From NCBI GenBank assembly GCA_013694845.1, contig JACDBQ010000880.1, positions 1 to 6,267 on the forward strand: a stretch of 6,267 nt of DNA, read 5' to 3'. The notes below the pieces were generated by a model, which was not told where the DNA came from, made no database searches, and was given only the letters and a program-made list of their open reading frames with translations. This document shows positions 1 through 6,214 of this stretch, piece by piece. The translations under genes and the position numbers were made by a program. This DNA is from Acidobacteriota bacterium (GTDB taxonomy: Bacteria; Acidobacteriota; Vicinamibacteria; Vicinamibacterales; 2-12-FULL-66-21). Every line of letters starts with the position of its first letter. Position 1 is the first letter of the stretch.

Positions 1-431
1 CACGAGCTGCAGTCTTTCGGAAAAAAGGCGAAATGCGCGTGCGTGGCCCGCACGCGCGGCAAGCGCGCCAGCAGTCGCGGCTCGAGCACGTCGTTGATGC
101 CGTTGTAGGTGACGAAGCTGCGGTTCGTGCGGGTCGAGAGCGCCGCCGTGATCGCATGAGGCTCACCGTGCCGCCGCAGGTTGGTAACCCGGACCCGTTC
201 CTCCGCCAGGCGCGCGGCCGCCACGTCCCCCAGGCCGCTCCAGATCTCGCAGTCGATCCCGAGCCGGGCCGCCGCGACGGCTGTGGTCACCGCACCGCCG
301 CCGATGGTCTGGACGAAACACGAGGTTTTGACCTCTTCGCCTGGACGCGGCAGCCGCTCGAGCTCGAGGAAGACAAGATCCTCGAAGGCCTCACCAAGCG
401 TGAGAAGGCGTGGCGCGCGGGTTGAAGACAT
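1..431 (-). CDS. PfkB/ribokinase-family carbohydrate or nucleoside kinase, N-terminal 143 residues (partial)
   Basis: Reading the minus strand from the ATG at 431 gives an open frame of 143 codons that leaves the window without a stop, so the C-terminal half, with the ATP site and catalytic Asp, is not visible. It begins MSSTRAPRLLTLGEAFEDL, the usual first beta strand of PfkB kinases. Residues 30-46 (PGEEVKTSCFVQTIGGG) and 44-58 (GGGAVTTAVAAARLG) match the sugar-binding loop and first helix, and residues 62-70 (EIWSGLGDV) match the next strand with its GxVGxD-like turn. Family members phosphorylate a sugar or nucleoside with ATP in the cytosol; the substrate cannot be told here. The start is well fixed: an in-frame TGA lies at 464-462 and no ATG, GTG or TTG lies between. 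There is no Shine-Dalgarno sequence. The usual Asn of the GGxxxNxAxxxARLG motif is Thr49. The gene lies 81 nt behind the propeller gene on the same strand. Confidence 0.85.
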   Translation of the reverse strand, partial: MSSTRAPRLLTLGEAFEDLVFLELERLPRPGEEVKTSCFVQTIGGGAVTTAVAAARLGIDCEIWSGLGDVAAARLAEERVRVTNLRRHGEPHAITAALSTRTNRSFVTYNGINDVLEPRLLARLPRVRATHAHFAFFPKDCSS

Positions 432-438
432 CCGGGAA

Positions 439-444
439 AGTGTA
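439..444 (-). promoter_or_regulatory. Possible -10 box (TACACT) just before the kinase start
   Basis: On the minus strand TACACT fits the TAnnnT form of a -10 element and ends 7 nt before the kinase ATG. That spacing would start the transcript at or next to the ATG, as in leaderless genes. No good -35 match is seen at the usual distance, and a 6-mer with this match is common by chance. It is offered mainly because the kinase gene has no Shine-Dalgarno sequence. Confidence 0.2.
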
Positions 445-486
445 CGCGACGCGGGTTCGACTCACATTGCCTGAACGGACCTCTCC

Positions 487-503
487 GTCACCACCGCGGC
501 GAC
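487..503 (-). terminator. Weak hairpin behind the propeller gene
   Basis: On the minus strand GTCGCC pairs with GGTGAC (one G-U pair) across a 5-nt loop, starting about 9 nt after the propeller gene's TAA. No T tract follows. In GC-rich DNA such short stems arise often, so this may be only a weak attenuating or 3'-end structure, or nothing. Confidence 0.2.
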
Positions 504-512
504 TGCGGGCCG

Positions 513-1898
513 TTACTTCCGGCCGATCGCCATCACCTGGTCCTGCGTGCGCAGCAGGAGCCGTCCTTCCGAAATGGCCGGCGTCGCGAGCACGGGAGTC
601 GCCATTTCGTTCATCGCCAGAACTTCGTATGCCGGCCCGGCTTTGAGCACGAAAACCTGGCCGTCTTCGCTCGCGATGTAGACCCTGCCGTCGTTTGCCA
701 CCGGTGACGACGTGAAGGCCGATGTAGCTCCGCCGAGCCGCTGCGTGTACTTGTTTTCGCCGGTCCTGGCGTCGAACACGTTCAACACCCCGTTGTAGCG
801 GACGATGTAGGCAAGCCCTTTGTAAATGAGCGGCGTACACATGTAGCCGCCCACTCGCGGCACGCTCCAGGCGACCCCCTCGTTGCTGGTCGTATCAGGT
901 TTGAGGCTCACGTCGCCGGTGGCCGTCTCCTTGATCGCGTAGACCGGGGACTGCGGCCCGTGCGCGTTGGTGACGTAAACCAGGCCGTCGCTCACCACCG
1001 GTGTCGGTACCGGGATGTCGCCCCCACCCGCCAGCTTCCAGATTTCCTTGCCGGTCTTGAAGTCGTAGGCCCCGACCTGGCGCATGCCGTTGACCAGAAT
1101 CTGCGCTCGGCCCTTGACGCTGTGGATGGTCGGGGTGCTCCAGGTCGGCACGTCGTTGCGCTCCACGCGCCACACTTCGCGGCCGTCCTTCGCGTCGAAC
1201 ATCGCAAGGAACGAGCCTTTCTGCACATCCGCCTGGATGACGACCATTCCGTCGTGGAGCACCGGCGAGCTGCCGGTTTCCCACTGCATCTCGGGCGCTG
1301 TAAACCAACCGGCGTCAAGCACGCCGAGGTCCTTCTTCCACAGGAGCCTGCCCTGGAGGTCGTATGCGTAGAGCCCTTCCGACCCGAAGAACGCAATGAT
1401 TCGCTCCCCGTCGGTCGCCAGGGTCGAGTTCGCGTGCGAGGCCTTCGTATGCCGCTTGATCTTCGGCACGCCGGTGTAGGCGGTCTGTTGCCACTTCACG
1501 GCTCCGGTCTTCTTGTCGAGCGCATAGACGCGCCATTCGTGTGGCGTGTCGTCGACGACCGGTTGCACGTCACCGTAGAGCCCGACCCGGAGCCCCGCAT
1601 CCTTCTTTCCGCTGATCGAGGTCGAGATGAACAGGTCGTTTCCCCAGACGATCGGGCTCGACAATCCCAGACCGGGGACGGGTGTCTTCCAGATGACGTT
1701 GGTGCCGTCGGTGGCGTTCCACGTGGTCGGCAGCGAAAACCCCTCGGCAATGCCAGCCGCGGCGATCCCGCGGAACTGCGGCCAGTCGATCCCCGGCCTC
1801 GGCGCCGACGCAGCCAGCCCGCGCAGGTTGGCGACCTGACCGAACGTCACGACCGAAAGAGCGAGGACTGGGACGAACAGAAAAGTGATTCGATGCAT
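513..1898 (-). CDS. Secreted PQQ-like beta-propeller repeat protein
   Basis: A 461-residue protein. Residues 1-20 are a signal peptide (MHR, then a hydrophobic ITFLFVPVLALSVVTFG core), so it is probably exported to the periplasm. After DWPQFRG (38-44), the typical entry to PQQ-like propellers, come blade repeats with the Y/F-x-D-x-x-T/D-G-x-x-x-W pattern: 124-137 (VYALDKKTGAVKWQ), 176-188, 231-244, 275-288 (VGAYDFKTGKEIWK) and 371-384, with partial blades at 64-93 and 415-432. This fold binds PQQ in some dehydrogenases, but in most family members it is structural or binds other ligands. I see no dehydrogenase domain or haem CxxCH motif, so a quinoprotein enzyme is not supported and the function is unknown. 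The ATG at 1898 is chosen because the signal peptide starts there and GAGG lies 6 nt upstream. The frame stays open upstream to 3425, but that part is antisense to glnS. Confidence 0.88.
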   Translation of the reverse strand: MHRITFLFVPVLALSVVTFGQVANLRGLAASAPRPGIDWPQFRGIAAAGIAEGFSLPTTWNATDGTNVIWKTPVPGLGLSSPIVWGNDLFISTSISGKKDAGLRVGLYGDVQPVVDDTPHEWRVYALDKKTGAVKWQQTAYTGVPKIKRHTKASHANSTLATDGERIIAFFGSEGLYAYDLQGRLLWKKDLGVLDAGWFTAPEMQWETGSSPVLHDGMVVIQADVQKGSFLAMFDAKDGREVWRVERNDVPTWSTPTIHSVKGRAQILVNGMRQVGAYDFKTGKEIWKLAGGGDIPVPTPVVSDGLVYVTNAHGPQSPVYAIKETATGDVSLKPDTTSNEGVAWSVPRVGGYMCTPLIYKGLAYIVRYNGVLNVFDARTGENKYTQRLGGATSAFTSSPVANDGRVYIASEDGQVFVLKAGPAYEVLAMNEMATPVLATPAISEGRLLLRTQDQVMAIGRK

Positions 1899-1904
1899 GG
1901 ACAA

Positions 1905-1908
1905 CCTC
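1905..1908 (-). promoter_or_regulatory. Shine-Dalgarno GAGG deciding the propeller start
   Basis: GAGG sits 6 nt before the ATG at 1898 on the minus strand. It separates the true start from the many upstream in-frame codons of the open antisense frame. It is the only clear Shine-Dalgarno sequence among the four gene starts in the window; glnS and the kinase have none and the permease has a weak AAGAG. Confidence 0.6.
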
Positions 1909-1916
1909 GAGACAGT

Positions 1917-1934
1917 CGTTGAAAGCCGACAACG
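1917..1934. promoter_or_regulatory. Short inverted repeat in the divergent promoter region
   Basis: CGTTG (1917-1921) and its reverse complement CAACG (1930-1934) flank an 8-bp spacer and abut the TATAAT box at 1935. A 5-bp arm is small and can occur by chance. If it is an operator, a bound dimer would cover the spacer region of the glnS promoter and the leader of the divergent propeller gene. Confidence 0.2.
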
Positions 1935-1940
1935 TATAAT
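1935..1940 (+). promoter_or_regulatory. Consensus -10 box (TATAAT) for glnS
   Basis: A perfect TATAAT in an otherwise GC-rich gap, ending 15 nt before the glnS ATG. A start about 7 nt downstream would give a leader of only about 8-9 nt. The -35 region is poor: with a 17-bp spacer the hexamer is ACAGTC, and GAGACA (1909-1914) would need a 20-bp spacer. On the minus strand the overlapping TATACG could serve weakly as a -10 for the propeller gene. Confidence 0.5.
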
Positions 1941-1955
1941 CGAGTTTTTGCCGCC

Positions 1956-3635
1956 ATGGACGACACGACGACAGAACCGACGGCCGGCCTCGATTTCATT
2001 CGCACCATCATCACCGAAGATCGGGTCTCGGGGAAGCACGAGGGACGAGTGGCGACGCGGTTCCCTCCGGAGCCGAACGGCTACCTGCACATCGGGCACG
2101 CCAAGTCGATCTGCCTGAATTTCGGGGTGGCGCGCGAGTTCGGCGGCACCTGCAACCTCCGATTCGACGATACCAATCCGGCCAGGGAAGAAACCGAGTT
2201 CGTGGAGGCCATCAAGGACGACGTCCGGTGGCTCGGGTTCGACTGGGACAACCTCCACTTCGCGTCCGACTACTTCGAGCAGCTGTATGCATATGGCGTC
2301 CAGCTGATTCGCGACGGCTGCGCCTACGTCGACAGCCTGACGGCGGACGAGATCCGCTCCTCCCGCGGCACGTTGACCGAACCGGGGAGGGAGAGTCCAC
2401 ACCGGGGGAGAGGGGTTGACGAGAACCTCGAGATGTTCCGGCGCATGCGCGCGGGTGAGTTCGAAGACGGGGCGCACGTGCTCCGCGCCCGGATCGACAT
2501 GGCGTCTCCCAACATCAACCTGCGTGATCCGGTGCTCTACCGCATCCGCCGGGCGCACCACCATCGCACCGCCGACGCGTGGTGCATCTATCCGCTGTAC
2601 GACTTCGCGCACCCGCCGTCGGATGCCCTCGAGCACATCACCCACTCCCTCTGCACGCTCGAATTCGAGGCGCACCGCCCGCTCTACGACTGGCTGGTGA
2701 ACAACCTTACGGTCCCTGCCCGGCCACGCCAGATCGAATTCGCCCGGTTGAACCTGACCTACACCGTCATGAGCAAGCGCCGCCTGCTCGAGCTCGTGCA
2801 GGAACGGCACGTGAACGGGTGGGACGATCCGCGGATGCCGACCATCGTCGGCATGCGCCGCCGCGGCTACACCCCCGAGGCCGTCCGCAATTTCTGTGAC
2901 CGCATCGGCGTGGCCAAACGGGAGAACATGGTGGACGTAGCGCACCTCGAACACGCCGTCCGCGAGGATCTCAACAAACGATCCCCGCGGATCATGGGTG
3001 TAGTCGATCCCCTGCGGGTCGTCCTCGACAACTACCCCGAGGATCTGACCGAGACGTTCGAGATCGCGAACAACCCGGAGTTCCCGTCCACGGGTACCCG
3101 TCGCGTGCCGTTCGCACGGGAGCTGTTCATCGAGCGGGAGGACTTCATGGAGGACCCGCCGAAGAAGTTCTTCAGGCTCGCACCCGGGCGCGAGGTCCGC
3201 CTGCGCGGCGCCTACTTCGTCACGTGCGTCAGCGTCGTGAAGGATGCGCGCGGCGCGATCACCGAATTGCGGTGCACCTACGATCCGGCTACGCGCGGCG
3301 GTGATGCCGCCGACGGTCGGAAGGTCAAGGCGACGCTGCACTGGGTCGCCGTGAAAACGTCGATCGAGGCAGAGATTCGCCTTTACGATCGTCTCTTCAC
3401 TGCGGAGACCCCGGGGGCAGAGCACGATTACCGTGAAGATCTGAATACGGATTCGTTGCAGGTGCGGATGGCCAGGCTCGAGCCAAGCGCCGCGGCGGCG
3501 GCCCCCGGCGATCGTTTCCAGTTCGAGCGGCTCGGCTACTTCTGCGTCGATCCTGATTCAACCGACCGTCGACTGGTGTTCAATCGCACGGTGACGCTCA
3601 AGGACAGCTGGGCGAGATTCTCGGCGGGCGCGTAG
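1956..3635 (+). CDS. glnS: Glutaminyl-tRNA synthetase (GlnRS), complete
   Basis: A 559-residue class I aminoacyl-tRNA synthetase (E. coli GlnRS has 554). It attaches glutamine to tRNA-Gln with ATP in the cytosol. The match to E. coli GlnRS is close throughout. PPEPNGYLHIGHAKS (37-51) contains the HIGH motif at 45-48, and VMSKR (271-275) is the KMSKS-type loop. LRFDDTNP (68-75) and YDFAH (215-219) keep the residues equivalent to E. coli Asp66, Tyr211 and His215 of the glutamine/adenylate pocket. Residues from about 346 to 555 form the two anticodon-binding beta-barrels, with DGRKVKATLHWV (453-464) and EIRLYDRLF (473-481) typical. The ATG is the only usual start after the in-frame TGA at 1920-1922, and no Shine-Dalgarno sequence precedes it. 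Residues 149-154 (HRGRGV) depart from the common YRDRSV. The gene is divergent from the propeller gene and convergent with the permease, so it is probably monocistronic. The identification is secure. Confidence 0.98.
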   Translation: MDDTTTEPTAGLDFIRTIITEDRVSGKHEGRVATRFPPEPNGYLHIGHAKSICLNFGVAREFGGTCNLRFDDTNPAREETEFVEAIKDDVRWLGFDWDNLHFASDYFEQLYAYGVQLIRDGCAYVDSLTADEIRSSRGTLTEPGRESPHRGRGVDENLEMFRRMRAGEFEDGAHVLRARIDMASPNINLRDPVLYRIRRAHHHRTADAWCIYPLYDFAHPPSDALEHITHSLCTLEFEAHRPLYDWLVNNLTVPARPRQIEFARLNLTYTVMSKRRLLELVQERHVNGWDDPRMPTIVGMRRRGYTPEAVRNFCDRIGVAKRENMVDVAHLEHAVREDLNKRSPRIMGVVDPLRVVLDNYPEDLTETFEIANNPEFPSTGTRRVPFARELFIEREDFMEDPPKKFFRLAPGREVRLRGAYFVTCVSVVKDARGAITELRCTYDPATRGGDAADGRKVKATLHWVAVKTSIEAEIRLYDRLFTAETPGAEHDYREDLNTDSLQVRMARLEPSAAAAAPGDRFQFERLGYFCVDPDSTDRRLVFNRTVTLKDSWARFSAGA

Positions 3636-3666
3636 CTGGTGGACCCGGAACGGTTCCAGTCACCAG
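3636..3666 (+). terminator. Hairpin directly behind the glnS stop
   Basis: CTGGTG (3636-3641) pairs with CACCAG (3661-3666), extended by one G-U pair. Inside it a second stem GGAA/TTCC (3647-3650 with 3654-3657) closes a 3-nt loop. The structure starts on the first base after the TAG. No T tract follows on either strand, so this is not a standard intrinsic terminator. It may protect the mRNA end or act with other factors. Confidence 0.4.
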
Positions 3667-3681
3667 GCCACCGTGGTTCAA

Positions 3682-3710
3682 GCCGTCAGCCCGGGCATCG
3701 TCTGACCGGC
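3682..3710 (-). terminator. Hairpin behind the permease stop
   Basis: GCCGTCAG (3682-3689) pairs with CTGACCGGC (3702-3710), giving 8 base pairs with one bulged C around a 12-nt loop. On the minus strand it begins 8 nt after the permease TGA. As with the glnS hairpin, no T tract follows. Its position just behind the stop codon makes a 3'-end role plausible. Confidence 0.35.
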
Positions 3711-3718
3711 CGCTCCCC

Positions 3719-6184
3719 TCACTCGCTGAGAGCGATCATCGGATCGATCCTCGCGGCGCGGCGCGCGGGCACCGCGCATGCGACCACCGCGACGAGGGCG
3801 AGCACGCTCGCCACGCTGCCAAGAACGACAGGATCCATCGCACTGACACCGTACAGCTGCGACTCCATCGCGCGGCGGATCGCGAAGGCCCCTCCCAGCC
3901 CGATCGCGAGGCCGGCCCCCAGCAGCCCGAGACCTTCGCGCAGCACGAGCGTGAAGATACCGCCCGGCTCGCTGCCGAGAGCCATGCGGATACCGATCTC
4001 CTTCGTTCGCTGCGCCACCTGGTAGGCGAGCACGCCGTACAGGCCCATCGCCGCGAGAAAGAGTGCGACGCCGGCGAACATCAACGCCAGCATCATGGGC
4101 GTGCGACGGTCCATCAGCGTCTCGTCGATCCTCTCCTGCATCGTTCGGACGCCGTAGAGCGGCAACTCGGGGTCGATCGCGCGGAGGGCCTGGCGGATCG
4201 ACCCGGTGACTGACTGCGGCTCGCCGAAGGTGCGGACCGCCAGCGTCATCGTCCGCATGCCGTCCTGCGTCAGGGGGAAGTAGTAGGTGCCGACGCGCGT
4301 GTCCGAGGTGACCAGGCCGGCCATCTTCGTGTCGCCCACGACCCCGACGACGGTGATCCATTTCGTGTTTGGACCAGGCTTGGTCAGGTCCGCAGCGTTG
4401 TCGGGTGAGAACATGCGGCGCCCGACGGGGTCTTGCCCGTTCCAGAACTTCCGCGCCAGTGTTTCGTCAACGATCGCGACTCGCTGAGAGGTTCCGGTGT
4501 CACTCGCCGTGAAGAAGCGGCCGTTCTTCAACGGCACGCGCAACGCTTCCATGTACCCGGGCGTCACGGTGACCTGATAGGGCGAGATGAGGGATTCTCC
4601 AGGGGCCATCTGGTAGCCCTCCGCGAGGATCACGCTGTCATTGAAGTCGCCGCCGAAGGGAATGTTGGAAGTGAGGCCCGTCCCCTGCACCCCGGGTACC
4701 GTGCGAACGGATTCAAGAAATCGGTCGGCGAAGGCCTGCAGCTGCGCGGGCTCTGAATAGCGGGACGACGGTGGTGTGACGCGCGCGGTCAGCAGCCCGT
4801 CGGCCTGGAAACCTGGCTGGACGCCGAGCACCCGCTCGAAGCTGGCGAACAGCAGCCCGGCGCCAATCAGCAGCATGAACGCAAAGGCGACCTGGCTTGC
4901 CACCAGGATGCGGCGTGTCGCCCGTGCTCCGCGACCACTCGTCCCGCTGCGGCCTTCCTCACGGAAGGCCTGACTCAAGTTCATCTGCCGGAGGTTCAGC
5001 ACCGGGACGAGGCCGACCAGCAGTCCAACGGCAAGCGCCAGCGCGATCGTGAAGGCGACCACGGTCCCGTCCATCCGGATCTCCGCGCTTCGAGGGAGCG
5101 CTTCGATGCCGATCCCTGCGAGCAGCGTCAGGCCCCAGTAGCCGATCGCAGCTCCGATCAGGCCTCCCACAAGCGTCAGGAGGACGGTCTCGGTCAACAG
5201 TTGCCTCGTGAGTCGTGCCAGGCCCGCGCCCAGAGCGTGACGAGTCGCCAGCTCTCTCATCCGCGCGCTCGAGCGGATGAGCACGAGATTCGTGATGTTC
5301 ACCGCCCCGATCGCCAGCACGAACAGCACCCCGCCCCACAGCAGATACAGCGGGCGACGCACCCTGCTGACCATGTCGTCCTGCAGCGGCGTGACGACGG
5401 TGTGAAAGCCCGCGTTGATGAGGATCTGTTTCATGTTGGCGAAACGATCGAGGTTGCGCGCGTTGAGGGCGTCCACCTGCTGCTGCGCCTGCTCCGCGCT
5501 GGCGCCCCGTTTCAGGCGTCCGACCATCGTCCAGTTGTTGCTGTGTCGCGAGTCGTCGGATTTCTGAGCGGCAGAAAATGCGGCGGGAAGCCAGAGATCG
5601 ATATCGGGGGACATGAAATAGAAGTCCGCCGGCAGCACGCCGACGATCCGGTGCGGTACGCCGTTCATGCGAAGGTCCTGGCCGACGGCGTCGTCGCGTC
5701 CGCCGAACAGCCGCTGCCAGAGCGCATGGCTGAGGACCACCTTGGGTTCGGCGCCGAGCTCTCCTTCCTCCTCGGTAAAGACGCGACCCTTCACGGGCGC
5801 GGCCAGCAACAGCCGGAGCAGGGAAGGGCGTGCCGCCAGCCCGGTCAGCCGTTCGGCATTGCCTTCGCCCCCCACGGTCACCCCGCGCTGCTGGTGGAGG
5901 GCCAGCTCCTCGAAGACGTCCGTCTCGCGCAGCCGGTCGTAATAATCCGGCACACCGGTGCTAGCGCGTCCCACGCCGGCCTTCGGATAGCTATTGTAGA
6001 GCAGCACCAGCCGATCGGCGCCAGCCACCGGCAACGGCCGGAGCAGAACCGAATGAACAATCGCGAAAATGGCCGCGTTCGCCCCGATACACAGCCCAAG
6101 GGTCAGCACCGTCGCCACCGAAAAGGCGCGATCCTTGAGCAGAATGCGCGCGGCAAACCGAATGTCCTGGAGAAGGCGTTCCAT
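3719..6184 (-). CDS. ADOP-type ABC transporter permease (duplicated MacB/FtsX permease)
   Basis: An 821-residue inner-membrane protein made of two copies of the MacB unit, each a periplasmic MacB_PCD domain plus an FtsX domain. Membrane segments are predicted at about 21-46, 279-303, 331-358, 374-397, 426-449, 695-722, 745-772 and 786-806, a 4+4 pattern. The periplasmic domains span about 50-245 and 455-670. MERLLQDIRFAARILLKDR (1-19) is the typical ADOP opening. RMRELATRHALGA (308-320) and QRTKEIGIRMALG (725-737) are the two copies of the conserved cytosolic loop that contacts the ATPase in MacB-like systems. DPVGRR (585-590) and ARRAARIDPMIALSE at the C terminus are also family traits. No ATP-binding protein is fused or adjacent within the window, and the longer N-terminal prefix domain of some ADOPs is absent. 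The substrate is unknown; relatives move peptides, lipoproteins or small molecules, or transmit force. The ATG at 6184 is the first start after an in-frame TAA (6196-6194), with a weak AAGAG upstream. Confidence 0.93.
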   Translation of the reverse strand: MERLLQDIRFAARILLKDRAFSVATVLTLGLCIGANAAIFAIVHSVLLRPLPVAGADRLVLLYNSYPKAGVGRASTGVPDYYDRLRETDVFEELALHQQRGVTVGGEGNAERLTGLAARPSLLRLLLAAPVKGRVFTEEEGELGAEPKVVLSHALWQRLFGGRDDAVGQDLRMNGVPHRIVGVLPADFYFMSPDIDLWLPAAFSAAQKSDDSRHSNNWTMVGRLKRGASAEQAQQQVDALNARNLDRFANMKQILINAGFHTVVTPLQDDMVSRVRRPLYLLWGGVLFVLAIGAVNITNLVLIRSSARMRELATRHALGAGLARLTRQLLTETVLLTLVGGLIGAAIGYWGLTLLAGIGIEALPRSAEIRMDGTVVAFTIALALAVGLLVGLVPVLNLRQMNLSQAFREEGRSGTSGRGARATRRILVASQVAFAFMLLIGAGLLFASFERVLGVQPGFQADGLLTARVTPPSSRYSEPAQLQAFADRFLESVRTVPGVQGTGLTSNIPFGGDFNDSVILAEGYQMAPGESLISPYQVTVTPGYMEALRVPLKNGRFFTASDTGTSQRVAIVDETLARKFWNGQDPVGRRMFSPDNAADLTKPGPNTKWITVVGVVGDTKMAGLVTSDTRVGTYYFPLTQDGMRTMTLAVRTFGEPQSVTGSIRQALRAIDPELPLYGVRTMQERIDETLMDRRTPMMLALMFAGVALFLAAMGLYGVLAYQVAQRTKEIGIRMALGSEPGGIFTLVLREGLGLLGAGLAIGLGGAFAIRRAMESQLYGVSAMDPVVLGSVASVLALVAVVACAVPARRAARIDPMIALSE

Positions 6185-6214
6185 AAGGCACTCTTACGAA
6201 AACTGACGGTGCCA

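Noticed and set aside
33..425. A 130-codon plus-strand open frame at the left edge.
   Set aside because: The minus strand here reads as a clear PfkB kinase N terminus; the plus frame is low-complexity and Arg-rich.
871..910. The peptide SLKPDTTSNE (331-340) of the propeller protein resembles translated copies of a dispersed palindromic repeat I associate with acidobacterial genomes.
   Set aside because: From memory of the family, a GDISLK...TSNE-like segment is normal at this place, so it is probably native coding sequence. Only one copy is in the window and its palindrome is poor.
960..1922. A 320-codon plus-strand open frame opposite the propeller gene.
   Set aside because: It is also codon-aligned with the real gene on the other strand, is rich in Arg, His and Asp as expected for the complement of a GC-rich gene, and shows no domain.
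1899..3425. A 509-codon open frame on the minus strand joined in frame to the start of the propeller gene, opposite glnS.
   Set aside because: It is codon-aligned with glnS, so a stop on the minus strand needs a TTA, CTA or TCA codon in glnS. Such codons are rare in a high-GC gene, which explains the open frame. The translated sequence has no recognisable domain, and the propeller gene has a good signal peptide and Shine-Dalgarno sequence at 1898.
3678..4361. A 227-codon minus-strand open frame inside the permease, and similar frames at 4433-4756 and 4959-5339.
   Set aside because: They are out-of-frame shadows of the permease, whose own frame shows conserved motifs and membrane segments throughout.
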